Below, one piece after another: positions 50,001-57,341 of a stretch of 64,000 nt of DNA. The notes under the pieces were generated by a model. The model was not told the DNA's origin. It searched no databases and saw only the letters and a list, made by a program, of their open reading frames with translations. The stretch spans positions 1-64,000 of the forward strand of contig NZ_JBFAPK010000033.1 in the NCBI RefSeq assembly GCF_040676675.1. The letters run 5' to 3'. The position numbers and the translations under genes are program-made. This stretch comes from JBFAPK01 sp040676675. Lineage in GTDB: Bacteria; Actinomycetota; Actinomycetes; Mycobacteriales; Micromonosporaceae. Numbering within the stretch: position 1 is the stretch's first letter; each line of letters begins with the position of its first letter.

Positions 50001-51095
50001 CGGCACGTTGTCGCCGGGGGAACTGGCCGAGCCGCAGGGGGCCCCGCCGAGGGTGTTGCCGGAGGCGAACGCCGGGAAGATGCCGGCCGCGCGCCAGGCG
50101 CTCACCGTCTGCTCGTACCAGGTGTCGCCGCGACCGCCGCCCCAGGAGTTGTTCACGATGTCGGGGCGCAGGTCGGGCCGGGGGTTCTGGCCGTTGAGGT
50201 CGGTCGGGGCGAGCACCCACTGGCCGGAGGCGAGCAGGGAACTCTCGGAGCAGTTGCTGCTCTCGCAACCCTTCGCCGCGATCCACTTGGCGCCGGGCGC
50301 CACGCCGATCTGGTTGCCCGCGCCGTCGTCGCCGACCATGGTGCCCATGGTGTGGGTGCCGTGGCCGGCGTTGTCGCAGGGTGCCGCGCTGCCGCAGACG
50401 CCGGCCGGGTCGAACCAGTTGTAGTTGTGGTCGAAGCTGCCGTTGCCCAGGTTGCCGCGGTACTTGCCCACCACGGCGGGGTGGTCGTACTGGACCCCGG
50501 TGTCGATGTTGGCGACGACGATGCCCTCGCCGCGGTCGCCGTACTCGGACCAGACCCGGGGGGCCTCGATGTTGGTCAGGCCCCACTCGACGCCGTTCGG
50601 GGCGGCCTGCACCGTGGTCCTGCTCGGCGTCGGGGTGATCAGCGGGTAGACCTTCACCGGCTCGATCCGGGCCACCTCGGGGCGGGCGGCGATCGCGTCG
50701 ACGAGGGCCTTGTCGCCCTTGACCTGGAGCGCGTTGGCGATCCAGTACGAGGTGTAGTCGACCTTCTTGGCGTCCAGGTCGGCCCGGAGCCCGGCCTGGC
50801 TGCGCTCGGCGGTACCGGTCAGCTGCCGGTGCACCTCGGCGGCCTTCGCGTCGGCGTCGCGCAGCTTCGCGGCGCCGTCGAACTTGGCCCGGTCCTTGAG
50901 GAACACCATGAAGCTGGTGCTGCCCTTGCCGCTCAGGTCCTTGAGGACCTGGCTGTCCACGGTGGCGCTGGCCGACGGCGCGGCCACGGCGATGCCCGGC
51001 AGGGCCGTCGCGCCGAGAACCGCGGCCGCCAGGACGGCGACCGGCGGCCCGAATCTGGAGCGTCTCCCGCTCCAGCGGGCTAGTCGTACGGACAC
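46704..51095 (-). CDS. Large secreted subtilase (S8) with Kelch repeats, copy B
   Basis: A 1463-aa secreted protein, exactly the length of copy A and with the same domain order: signal peptide (to about 38), I9-like propeptide, S8 domain with Asp198, His245 and Ser near 419 (DGTSMATPH), regulatory-like beta domains, MAM-like domain, Kelch repeats (GKVYSFGGG, GKVYLLDGWA, GKVYLVGGCT) and terminal beta domains. In the propeptide and catalytic domain it is very similar to copy A; the middle is more diverged and the C-terminal 100 residues are nearly identical. The GTG at 51095 is preceded by GGGGAGGAAGA, almost the same ribosome binding site as copy A. A protein-rich-food or wall-remodelling role is plausible but not shown. 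Confidence 0.9.
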   Translation of the reverse strand: MSVRLARWSGRRSRFGPPVAVLAAAVLGATALPGIAVAAPSASATVDSQVLKDLSGKGSTSFMVFLKDRAKFDGAAKLRDADAKAAEVHRQLTGTAERSQAGLRADLDAKKVDYTSYWIANALQVKGDKALVDAIAARPEVARIEPVKVYPLITPTPSRTTVQAAPNGVEWGLTNIEAPRVWSEYGDRGEGIVVANIDTGVQYDHPAVVGKYRGNLGNGSFDHNYNWFDPAGVCGSAAPCDNAGHGTHTMGTMVGDDGAGNQIGVAPGAKWIAAKGCESSNCSESSLLASGQWVLAPTDLNGQNPRPDLRPDIVNNSWGGGRGDTWYEQTVSAWRAAGIFPAFASGNTLGGAPCGSASSPGDNVPSYAVGAYDVNNNIADFSNKGPTVDGRTKPNIAAPGVSVRSSVPGNAYDEYDGTSMATPHLAGTVALVWSAAPSLRGDVTTTETLLGDTATDVDALDCGGTVDNNNIFGEGRLNAYRAVTGAPRGPVGQATGTVTNSATGAVLAGATITAGARSATTGTDGHYSLTLSAGEQTVTASAYGYADQAVTLTVPEGGAVTKDFALVETPPVTVTGKVTDGSGHGWPLYASIEIAGRPGGPVFTDPTTGKYSFTVPGNTSYRLTTTARYPGYQPVQTTLDLGTGTKTANLTVPVDAACTVAGYSATLGEPVLGQSFDGTSAPAGWSVANRTDGGGWTFTDEGERGNLTGGSGGFAIIDSDHFGNGKTQDSDLVAPAMDLSGITAPYLKFNSDFWAVGGDNTADIDVSADGGANWTNVWHQNNSRRGPRVEEVPLTPVAGKANVLLRFRYNGSFAWFWEVDNVQVINRVCTPLAGGLVTGFTTDKNTGEALNGVTVTSVDQPQDKGVSAATPDDPNIGDGFYWFFSSLTGAHSLNATKSPYQALAKDVTVAPNAVKKADFALKAGRLTIGPATIESHQPYGSTRSTTVTVKNTGSAPAKVDLLERSGKFDLLSKPGAPLVERQLKGLSPAMTGVRYSAAPASAGPMADSAWTRIADMPSAVFDNAAAILDGKVYSFGGGTNTGTERKAWVYDPEANSWSALPDLPRVRAKGSAVAVDGKVYLLDGWATDGTPVAEVDVFDPASGSWSTLGATNPAPASAVGTAVVDGKVYLVGGCTNGTCATTDGVVVFDPASGSFSTAAKYPKSVGWMACGGIGTGVYCAGGTSGSATFKNAYSYDPAADQWTALPDAPLDMWGAQSAAAGGLLVLAGGVANNSSGLTNRTVAYDPAAGAWKDLPNVGFPVYRGALACGAYKVGGAPAPFVAGKESEKLGDLGDCEGGGDAAWLGTTPVSFTLAPGASQKVTVTLTATAEAGIDQPGTYRSQLALRSDTPYQVPAVGVTMNVSPPETWGKVQGTVTGQTCDGTRVPVKATIRLNLGTKAGYTLTADGQGKYAYWLPKGKYQVIVAKDGWIPEVTNQQIEAGFVSTLDLTLDPVSPCDSRVGGI

Positions 51096-51230
51096 TCTTC
51101 CTCCCCACTCTCCCGGCGACCCCGGTTCGGGGTCACCGATCTCGGCGGCGCCGGTACGTCCGGTGCCGCCGGCCGTTCCCGGAGGCGGGATCGAAGGGGG
51201 TCCTTCGGGAACGACTTCGATCATGGTGAG

Positions 51231-51302
51231 TTGATCACTGTTGCTGATCAAGGCACTCTCGCGGGCAGCATTCGGGCAGTTACCGGGCGGAATGAGGTCA
51301 GC
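51231..51302 (-). promoter_or_regulatory. Conserved element and inverted repeat upstream of subtilase B
   Basis: TTGATCA (51231-51237) and TGATCAA (51245-51251) form a perfect inverted repeat with a 7-base spacer. The second arm opens the 58-base element (51245-51302) shared with subtilase A. It lies about 135-205 bases before the start codon and probably contains the promoter and a regulator site. Confidence 0.6.
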
Positions 51303-51454
51303 CGTCCGGCCGGTCGCCGCCTGACCGGAAGTGGTGACCGGCGCGCCGAGGGTGGCCGTTAGCCGCCAGTTCGGACGAGCGCCACCCGACTACCGGATGA
51401 CGCATCCCCAGCTGATCGGCGGGTACATTCCGCACCGTCGCGATTGCGCACCCG

Positions 51455-51474
51455 GCGCTACCGGCCGGTAGCGC
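51455..51474. repeat. Perfect 20-bp palindrome
   Basis: GCGCTACCGGCCGGTAGCGC reads the same on both strands. It lies in the 649-base gene-free stretch between subtilase B (51095) and the winged-helix gene (51745). It may be an operator for that protein or a hairpin. Confidence 0.65.
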
Positions 51475-51744
51475 GGGATCGCTGCCCGAATCCCGTTACG
51501 GAGTGCTCGCGCCGCCCGCGCCGGCCGGCCGCCCCGATTCCCGGCCCTGAGCACCGGAAACGCTCCCAGCGCCGGCCCGGACGGCGGTCCACAGTCGACT
51601 CGCATCATGAACAATGTGTGTTGTCGAGCAGTTTTCAGCCAGAAATCGGGCTGAATTCCGTCAGTTCTCCGGCGCCGCCCGACTGTTGACTATGTCGATC
51701 AAAGGGCGTTGGCTGATGCCAGCCGAACTGCGGGGAGGAGTGCA

Positions 51745-52218
51745 GTGATCGATGGCGTTTCCCTCGTGTTCTGTGTCACCGCCGACGTCGCGGTCCGGGA
51801 ACGGGTGATCCGGCGGCTGGACGGCTTCGGCACCGTGGTGATCTGCGCCGACCTGACCGAGCTGCGGGCGATGCTCGCCCAGCCGGTGACCGCCGAGCCG
51901 GCCCCACTGCCGGCGCCGGTCCGGGTCAACCTCGGCGACCTCGCGATCGACCCCGTCGACCACGTCGTCACCTGGCGCGGCGAGCCGCTGGCGCTGACCC
52001 GGCTGGAGCGGGAACTGCTGGCCCGGCTGGCCACGCCGCCGGCCGGGGTCTGGACGTACGAGCGGCTCTTCGGATCGGTCTGGGGCGGCGCGTACCTCGG
52101 TGACACGTCGATCCTGCACTCGGCCGTGAAGCGGCTGCGCCGCAAGCTGCGCGCGGTCGAGGGCGGCCCGCGGGTGCACACGGTGCGCGGCGTCGGCTAC
52201 CGGCTCGCCCTCGCCTGA
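51745..52218 (+). CDS. Winged-helix (OmpR C-terminal type) protein without a full receiver
   Basis: A 157-aa protein. The C-terminal half (about 62-155) is an OmpR/PhoB winged helix: LAIDPVDHVVTWRGEPLALTR, LERELLARLATPPAGVWTYERLFGSVWG, ILHSAVKRLRRKLRA and VHTVRGVGYRLALA. The first 60 residues (GVSLVFCVTADVAVRERVIRR...) are too short for a receiver and lack the phosphorylation Asp setting, so this is a stand-alone DNA-binding protein that resembles the end of GlnR-type orphans. The GTG at 51745 has GGGGAGGAG upstream. It lies beside the subtilase pair and might control it, but nothing proves that. Confidence 0.75.
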   Translation: MIDGVSLVFCVTADVAVRERVIRRLDGFGTVVICADLTELRAMLAQPVTAEPAPLPAPVRVNLGDLAIDPVDHVVTWRGEPLALTRLERELLARLATPPAGVWTYERLFGSVWGGAYLGDTSILHSAVKRLRRKLRAVEGGPRVHTVRGVGYRLALA

Positions 52219-52228
52219 TCCCCGCCCC

Positions 52229-52298
52229 CGCGACGGGCGGGTGCCGCACGCGACGGGCAGGGGTATTACGCGACGGGCGAAGTGTCCTACGCGACGGG
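52229..52298. repeat. Four spaced copies of CGCGACGGG
   Basis: CGCGACGGG occurs at 52229, 52249, 52269 and 52290, 20-21 bases apart, between the convergent winged-helix and TPP-enzyme genes. The last copy overlaps the final codons of the TPP enzyme. Confidence 0.75.
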
Positions 52299-53855
52299 TG
52301 GGATGACGATCTCGATCAGGTGCGGGCCGGGCTCGCTGACCGCCCGGCCGAACTGCTCGGCGAACTCCTCGGCGGTGCCGGCCCGGCTGCCCGGTACGCC
52401 GAAGGCCTGGGCGAGCCCGACGAAGTCGATGTCGGGACCGGAGAGATCGAGCAGCGGATTGGTGTGCGGGTCCGACGGCCCCGGACCGAGGTGGTGCCAC
52501 TCGTCCCGGAGGATCGCGTAGGAGTGGTTGTTGAGGATGACGTTGGTGATGTCCAGGCCCTCGCGGGCCTGGGTCCACAACGCCGAGATGGTGTAGATCG
52601 CGCAACCCTCGGCCTCCAGGGCGATCACCGGCCGGTCCGGCGCGGCGACGGCGGCCCCGATGGCGAGCGGCATCCCCTCGCCCATCGCGCCGCCGCACAT
52701 CGCCAGGACGTCGTGGCGGGGTGCGCCGGCGGTCACGGCCGGCAGCGCGATGCCGGAGCTGATGGTCTCCTCCACGACGATCGCGTTCTCCGGCAGGAGG
52801 GCACCGACCACCGCCGGCCACGTGGCGACGGTGAGCGGGCCGGTCGGCATCGCGGGACGGCCCGGCCCGACCCGCTCGGGCGCCTGGCCCGGGGCGAGCA
52901 GGTCGGCGAGCGCGGTCAGCGCGCCCACGGCGTCCTGGCCGACCTCGGCGAGGACGTGCGTCTGCGCCTCGGCCGGTACCAGGCAGCTCGGCTGGTCGGG
53001 ATAGGCGAAGAAGGCCACCGGCACCGGGGTGCCGGCCACGACCACGTGCCGGACCCCGTCGAGCTGCCGCAGGACCTGGTCGGGATAGTTGCTGAGCCGC
53101 GGGAACGAGGGCAGGCCGGCGCCGTGCTCCAGCCGGCTGGAGTAGGTCTCCAGGAAGACCCGGGCACCGGTGCCGGCCGCGATCCGGCTCGCCGCGAGCA
53201 GCCCCTCGGCCCGGCCCGCCGGACCGCCGATGACCAGCGCCGCCTCCTCCCCGCCGCGCAGCGCCCCGGCGATCCGCTCGACCACGGCCGGGTTGACCGC
53301 CGGCACGGGCCGGACCGGCACGCTCGGCCCGGACCGGGCGCCGTCGGCGGAGGCCCCGTCGGACCAGGAGACGTCCGCCGGCATGATCAGCGTGGCGATC
53401 TGGCCGGGCGGCTCCAGCGCCTCGGCGAGCGCCGACATCGCGTCCGAGCCGACCCCGGCGACGTTCTCGGGCCGCCGGACCGGGCCCCGTAGCGAGCGGG
53501 CCACCGTCTCGATGTCGGACTCCAGCGGCGGGTCGTACGGCTTGTGGTAGCTCGGGTGGTCGCCGACGATGTTCACGATCGGCGAGTTGGCGCGGCGCGC
53601 GTTGTGCAGGTTCGACAGGCCGTGCCCGAGCCCCGGCCCGAGGTGCAGCAGCGTCGCCGCGGGCTTGCCGGCGATCCGGGCGTAACCGTCCGCGGCGCCG
53701 GTGACCACACCCTCGAACAACCCGAGTACGGCGCGCAGCCGCGGCACGGCGTCCAGCGCGCCGACCAGGTGCAGTTCGGTGGTGCCCGGGTTGGTGAAGC
53801 AGACCTCGACGCCCGCGTCGGCGAGCGTACGCAACAGGGATTCCGCTCCGTTCAT
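52287..53855 (-). CDS. Thiamine-diphosphate enzyme, acetolactate synthase large subunit-like
   Basis: A 522-aa three-domain TPP enzyme. The N-terminal PYR domain has VCFTNPGTTELHLVGAL and the activating Glu in GLFEGVVTGAADGYAR; the middle domain has PVVAGTPVPVAFFAYP-type dinucleotide-fold sequence, and the C-terminal PP domain has GGAMGEGMPLAIGAAVAA. The Mg/TPP motif reads LEAEGCAIYT...LNNHSY; the family usually has DG in place of EG here. It has no small-subunit gene beside it, and is more like stand-alone acetolactate-synthase-like or benzoylformate-type enzymes. The ATG at 53855 is chosen over the GTG codons just upstream because GGAGGG then has a workable distance. Confidence 0.83.
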   Translation of the reverse strand: MNGAESLLRTLADAGVEVCFTNPGTTELHLVGALDAVPRLRAVLGLFEGVVTGAADGYARIAGKPAATLLHLGPGLGHGLSNLHNARRANSPIVNIVGDHPSYHKPYDPPLESDIETVARSLRGPVRRPENVAGVGSDAMSALAEALEPPGQIATLIMPADVSWSDGASADGARSGPSVPVRPVPAVNPAVVERIAGALRGGEEAALVIGGPAGRAEGLLAASRIAAGTGARVFLETYSSRLEHGAGLPSFPRLSNYPDQVLRQLDGVRHVVVAGTPVPVAFFAYPDQPSCLVPAEAQTHVLAEVGQDAVGALTALADLLAPGQAPERVGPGRPAMPTGPLTVATWPAVVGALLPENAIVVEETISSGIALPAVTAGAPRHDVLAMCGGAMGEGMPLAIGAAVAAPDRPVIALEAEGCAIYTISALWTQAREGLDITNVILNNHSYAILRDEWHHLGPGPSDPHTNPLLDLSGPDIDFVGLAQAFGVPGSRAGTAEEFAEQFGRAVSEPGPHLIEIVIPPVA

Positions 53856-54107
53856 GACGGCCACCACCCTCCGCGCCCGCGCTCCCGGCGCAGCGGAAGA
53901 CTCGTACGAGCAGCCTATTGGCGTACGACCGGATTTGCTCCAGAACCTCCGCGATTACCCCTCCGGGGGCGATCATGGAGTCGTGGCGGGGACGAAAGCC
54001 GCGTTGATGGATCAACCGTCCGCCACAAGTCCATGATCGACGGCGGCGGGGCGACGCTGGGGCGGGGGAGGGGCAGGGGCGGGACGGCGCGTGCCACGAT
54101 GGGCCGC

Positions 54108-54983
54108 GTGAGTACCGACGCGCCGGCGTACCCGCGCCCGACCGGGGAGCCCGACCCATCGCCCGCCCGGTCCCGGCAGCGCTGGTTGATCGTCGCCGTC
54201 GCCGGCTGGGCGGTGCTGCTGCTGGTGCTCGCGTACGTCTCGCTGCGGCACGACGCGCCGACCGTACGGGAACAGCGCGACCTCGCCGAGGCGGCCCCGG
54301 TGGTGGACCGGGCCGTCGGGGCGCTCGCCGCCGCGGCGGCGGCCGATCCGGACGTCGTCGTCGAGCTGCGGCCCCCGCGCCTGGCGCGGGACTGTCGGGT
54401 CACCCCGGTACGGGCGGGCGCGACCCTGGAGCGGGACGTGGTGGTGCGGGCCGCCGGGGCGGACGCCGACGCGCTGCTGCGGCGGATCGCCGAGCGGCTC
54501 CCGGCCGACTACCGGGCCGGTACCCGCGGGGCGGGGGAGCAGACCCGGCTGCGCGCCGACGCGGGCGAGTTCGTCGGCGTCGAGGGGCGTTTCACCGCAC
54601 CGGGCACCGCCACCCTGAGCGTCGACACCGGCTGCCGCCCCGAGGGTCCCCCGCAGGCGCGGGTCGTCGGACCGGCCGGGACCTACGACGTCGAGCGGAC
54701 GGCCGGCCGGGTCCTCGGTGCGCTGGGCGGTACCGCCGGGGCGTCCCCGGAGCGGATCACGGCGCCCTGTCCGGGCGGCGGTACGGCGTACACGGCGCGG
54801 TTGGCCGGCAGCGCCCCGGCGCCCGGGTCGCTCGCCGGGGCGCTGCGTCCGCTCGCCGGCCCGGACGCCGTCGTGGTCACCGACGAGCCCGACCGGTACG
54901 CCTACCGGTCCGGGCCGCTCAGCGTGCTCGCCGAGGCCGGCGGCGGCGAGATCCGGGTGGCCGCCACCACCGCCTGCGGCTGA
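54108..54983 (+). CDS. Hypothetical single-pass membrane protein
   Basis: A 291-aa protein that I do not recognise. A Pro-rich cytoplasmic start of about 25 residues precedes one membrane segment (WLIVAVAGWAVLLLVLAYVSL, residues 26-46). The remainder is outside the membrane, Ala/Arg/Gly-rich, with five or six cysteines (for example RDCRVTP, DTGCRPE and APCPGGG) that may form disulfides, and a repeated ADYRAGTRG/VVVELRP style of alpha-beta sequence. The GTG at 54108 has CACGAT (54095-54100) 7 nt upstream, the same variant box as the gene at 36454. It is divergent from the TPP-enzyme gene. Confidence 0.7.
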   Translation: MSTDAPAYPRPTGEPDPSPARSRQRWLIVAVAGWAVLLLVLAYVSLRHDAPTVREQRDLAEAAPVVDRAVGALAAAAAADPDVVVELRPPRLARDCRVTPVRAGATLERDVVVRAAGADADALLRRIAERLPADYRAGTRGAGEQTRLRADAGEFVGVEGRFTAPGTATLSVDTGCRPEGPPQARVVGPAGTYDVERTAGRVLGALGGTAGASPERITAPCPGGGTAYTARLAGSAPAPGSLAGALRPLAGPDAVVVTDEPDRYAYRSGPLSVLAEAGGGEIRVAATTACG

Positions 54984-55079
54984 CCAATCCGCCGCGACGT
55001 CCACGGGTGACGGGTCCACGGGCGACGCCCGCTGCCGACCGGTCCACGAGCGAGCGTGCCGCCCACTCCAGGAGCGGGG

Positions 55080-55122
55080 GACGGCCACCCGCGCTCGCGC
55101 CCCACGGGCGCGGGTGGCCGTC
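55080..55122. terminator. Bidirectional hairpin terminator
   Basis: A perfect 15-bp stem (55080-55094 with 55108-55122) with a 13-base loop lies between the convergent membrane-protein and glycosidase genes. Confidence 0.75.
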
Positions 55123-55142
55123 GCATGGGTGCCGGCCCGGGC

Positions 55143-57341
55143 TCACGGCATCGGGTGCAGGCCCTCGTGCCGGACGGTCCAGCTGCCGTCGGCCGGGAAG
55201 CCCGGCGCGCCGCGCGTGCCGCTGCCGCCGCGCGTGCCGGTGTCGCCCGATGGTCCGCTGCCGCCCGGCGATCCGGGCGCGCCGGCCGGGCCGGAGTCGG
55301 CGCCCGCGACCATCAGCGCGGTCGCCGCGAGCAGCCCGCCGTTGCCGGGCAGGTAGATCGGCAGGTTGGCGGTCTGCCGGTTGTGCCCGTTGCGCAGGTG
55401 GATGTTCTTCGGGGTGTCGAGGAGCAGCAGGTCGAGGGCGAGTTCCGGCTCGCCCAGCCGGGTGGCGGTCATCGCCATCGCGGGATAGTCCCAGCCCCAG
55501 GTGCTCTCCCAGTTCCACTCGGCCAGCACCCGCCGCAGGGTCGCCCGCATGATCTCCGGGTCGACGAGGCCGGTCGGCGGTACGACCCCCAGGGCGTAGA
55601 GCATCGAGGGATGGTCCTCGGGCACCGTGTACGGCGGCGTGTCGATCGCGGTGTAGACCCCGTCCCGGACGTGCGGCCGGACCAGGTTCTCCGCGACCGC
55701 CGCCCAGAGCGGTTCCGGGGCGAGCCCGAGCAGTTCCCGCCAGCGCTGCGCCACGCCGAGCGCCCAGGCCCAGTACGCCAGCTCGAACGTCGGGTTCGTC
55801 AGCGTGGCCCGCTGCCCGGCGTACGACTCCTGGGCCGGCACCAGCGGCGGACCGAGCTGGTAGCCCCGGTCGGTCCGTACCGCGAAGTCGGCCATGAACG
55901 TGGCGGACTGGAGCACCACGTCGGCGTACCGCTCCAGGACGTCGGCGGCGCCGGTCGCGCGGCGGACCAGCTCGGCCAGGAAGATCGGGTGCGGCTGCTG
56001 CCAGATCAGGAAGGTGCCGATCGTGCTCGGGCTCTCCCGGCCGTCCGGGCCGACCTGCTTGGGCCAGCGCGCGCCCTCGTACCCCTGCTCGCGGGCGGTC
56101 TCGCGGGCCCGGGGCAGGATCGAGGCGTACCAGCCGAGGCTCCGCTCCAGCAGGGCCGGCCGGCCCCAGAGCGGGAAGTGCGCACCGTGCCACCAGGACA
56201 TCTCCAGGTGGAAACGGCCGCGCCAGCTGTTGACCATCAGACCGGTCTCCTGCGGCGGCAGCGAGCCCGCGCAGTGGATGGCGGTCAGGAACTGCGAGAG
56301 CACGATGCGCCGCTCCAGCTCGGGTGCGCGCGGGTCGTGGCTGTCGGCCAGCTCGACGGCGCCGCCGCCGGTCCAGAACTCGGCCCAGTGCCGCTCCGAC
56401 GCCGCCCGCGTCGCCGGGTAGCTCGGCGGGCCGAGGACGGCCGGCGCGCCGGCGCGGACCGGGCCGGGGGCGAACCCGACCACCAGTTCGAGCAGCGGCC
56501 CGCCGGAGGTGACGACGAACTCGTGCGGTCCGGTCCGGGTCACCTCGGCGTCGGGGGTGGCGCGCAGCCCGACCCCGTACGTCGTGTCGTCGAGCACCCG
56601 CTCGACCGTGTACCCCGGCCCGGCGGGCGCCAGCACCGACGAGTGCGCCCCGGGGCGGGACCAGTCCGCCGGGTTGCTCCACCCCTCCGACCCGTACGGA
56701 AAGGCGATCCGTACCGCGAGCCCGGCCGAGGTGAGCAGCGCGGACTCGATCCGTACCGCCACGGCGTCCCGCTCGGGGTGGCAGACGGTGGTCACCCGGA
56801 CCGGCTCGCCGCGCAGCCGGAACCGGCTCTCGATCACGCCGGTCCAGAGGTCCAGCCGCTGGTGCGGCTCGCCGATCTCGTCCGGGGCCGGCGGGCGCGG
56901 CGCCGTGCCGGCGTCGAGCACCAGGCCGATCCGGCCGAGGTCGAGCCGGTGCGGGTTGTTGCGCAGCCAGGACTCGGCCCCGGAGCCCGGCGCCTCGGAG
57001 GTCGCCGACAGCTCACCGAGCATGTCCACGTACGGGACCGGGCCGCGGGGGGTGTCGTAGTCCCGGCGGGTCTGCGCCAGGTCGTACCGCTCGCCGCCGG
57101 GCGTGCTGTGCCAACCCCACTGCGACTGGGTGCCGAGCAGCGTGCCGGCGCCGGCCCCGGTGTGGTCGGCGACCGGGTAGCGCTCCGGGAAGGTCTGCAG
57201 GCCGGTCAGGTCGACCGTGTAGCAGAACTCTCCGTTGCCCACGGAGAGCGGGGACGCGGGCTCGACCCCGGTCACCTCGACCGCGTGCCGCGCGACGAGT
57301 GCCCTCCGGTCGAGCCCGCGCCCGGGTACCGCTCCGATCAC
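55143..57341 (-). CDS. Six-hairpin glycosidase-like protein (GH65/GH95-related)
   Basis: A 732-aa cytoplasmic-looking protein with no signal peptide. The start (RRALVARHAVEVTGVEPASP, then LSVGNGEFCYTVDLTGLQTF) is the N-terminal beta-sandwich type found in GH65/GH95-like enzymes. The middle and C-terminal halves are Trp/His-rich (FHLEMSWWHGAHFPLWGRP, GARWPKQVGP, WQQPHPIFLAELV, WNWESTWGWDYPAMAMTA) as in an (alpha/alpha)6 barrel. It probably splits or phosphorolyses an oligosaccharide taken in by the adjacent ABC importer. A 45-residue Gly/Ser/Pro-rich insert lies near the end. The GTG at 57341 overlaps the binding-protein stop by 4 bases (GTGA), so they are translationally coupled. Confidence 0.78.
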   Translation of the reverse strand: MIGAVPGRGLDRRALVARHAVEVTGVEPASPLSVGNGEFCYTVDLTGLQTFPERYPVADHTGAGAGTLLGTQSQWGWHSTPGGERYDLAQTRRDYDTPRGPVPYVDMLGELSATSEAPGSGAESWLRNNPHRLDLGRIGLVLDAGTAPRPPAPDEIGEPHQRLDLWTGVIESRFRLRGEPVRVTTVCHPERDAVAVRIESALLTSAGLAVRIAFPYGSEGWSNPADWSRPGAHSSVLAPAGPGYTVERVLDDTTYGVGLRATPDAEVTRTGPHEFVVTSGGPLLELVVGFAPGPVRAGAPAVLGPPSYPATRAASERHWAEFWTGGGAVELADSHDPRAPELERRIVLSQFLTAIHCAGSLPPQETGLMVNSWRGRFHLEMSWWHGAHFPLWGRPALLERSLGWYASILPRARETAREQGYEGARWPKQVGPDGRESPSTIGTFLIWQQPHPIFLAELVRRATGAADVLERYADVVLQSATFMADFAVRTDRGYQLGPPLVPAQESYAGQRATLTNPTFELAYWAWALGVAQRWRELLGLAPEPLWAAVAENLVRPHVRDGVYTAIDTPPYTVPEDHPSMLYALGVVPPTGLVDPEIMRATLRRVLAEWNWESTWGWDYPAMAMTATRLGEPELALDLLLLDTPKNIHLRNGHNRQTANLPIYLPGNGGLLAATALMVAGADSGPAGAPGSPGGSGPSGDTGTRGGSGTRGAPGFPADGSWTVRHEGLHPMP

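Noticed and set aside
46443..51083. A 1546-codon open frame on the plus strand opposite subtilase B, and a similar 1161-codon frame at 42844-46329
   Set aside because: They are antisense to genes with complete S8 domains and conserved motifs. Their sequence is low-complexity Arg/Gly/Val and arises because GC-rich third positions remove stop codons.
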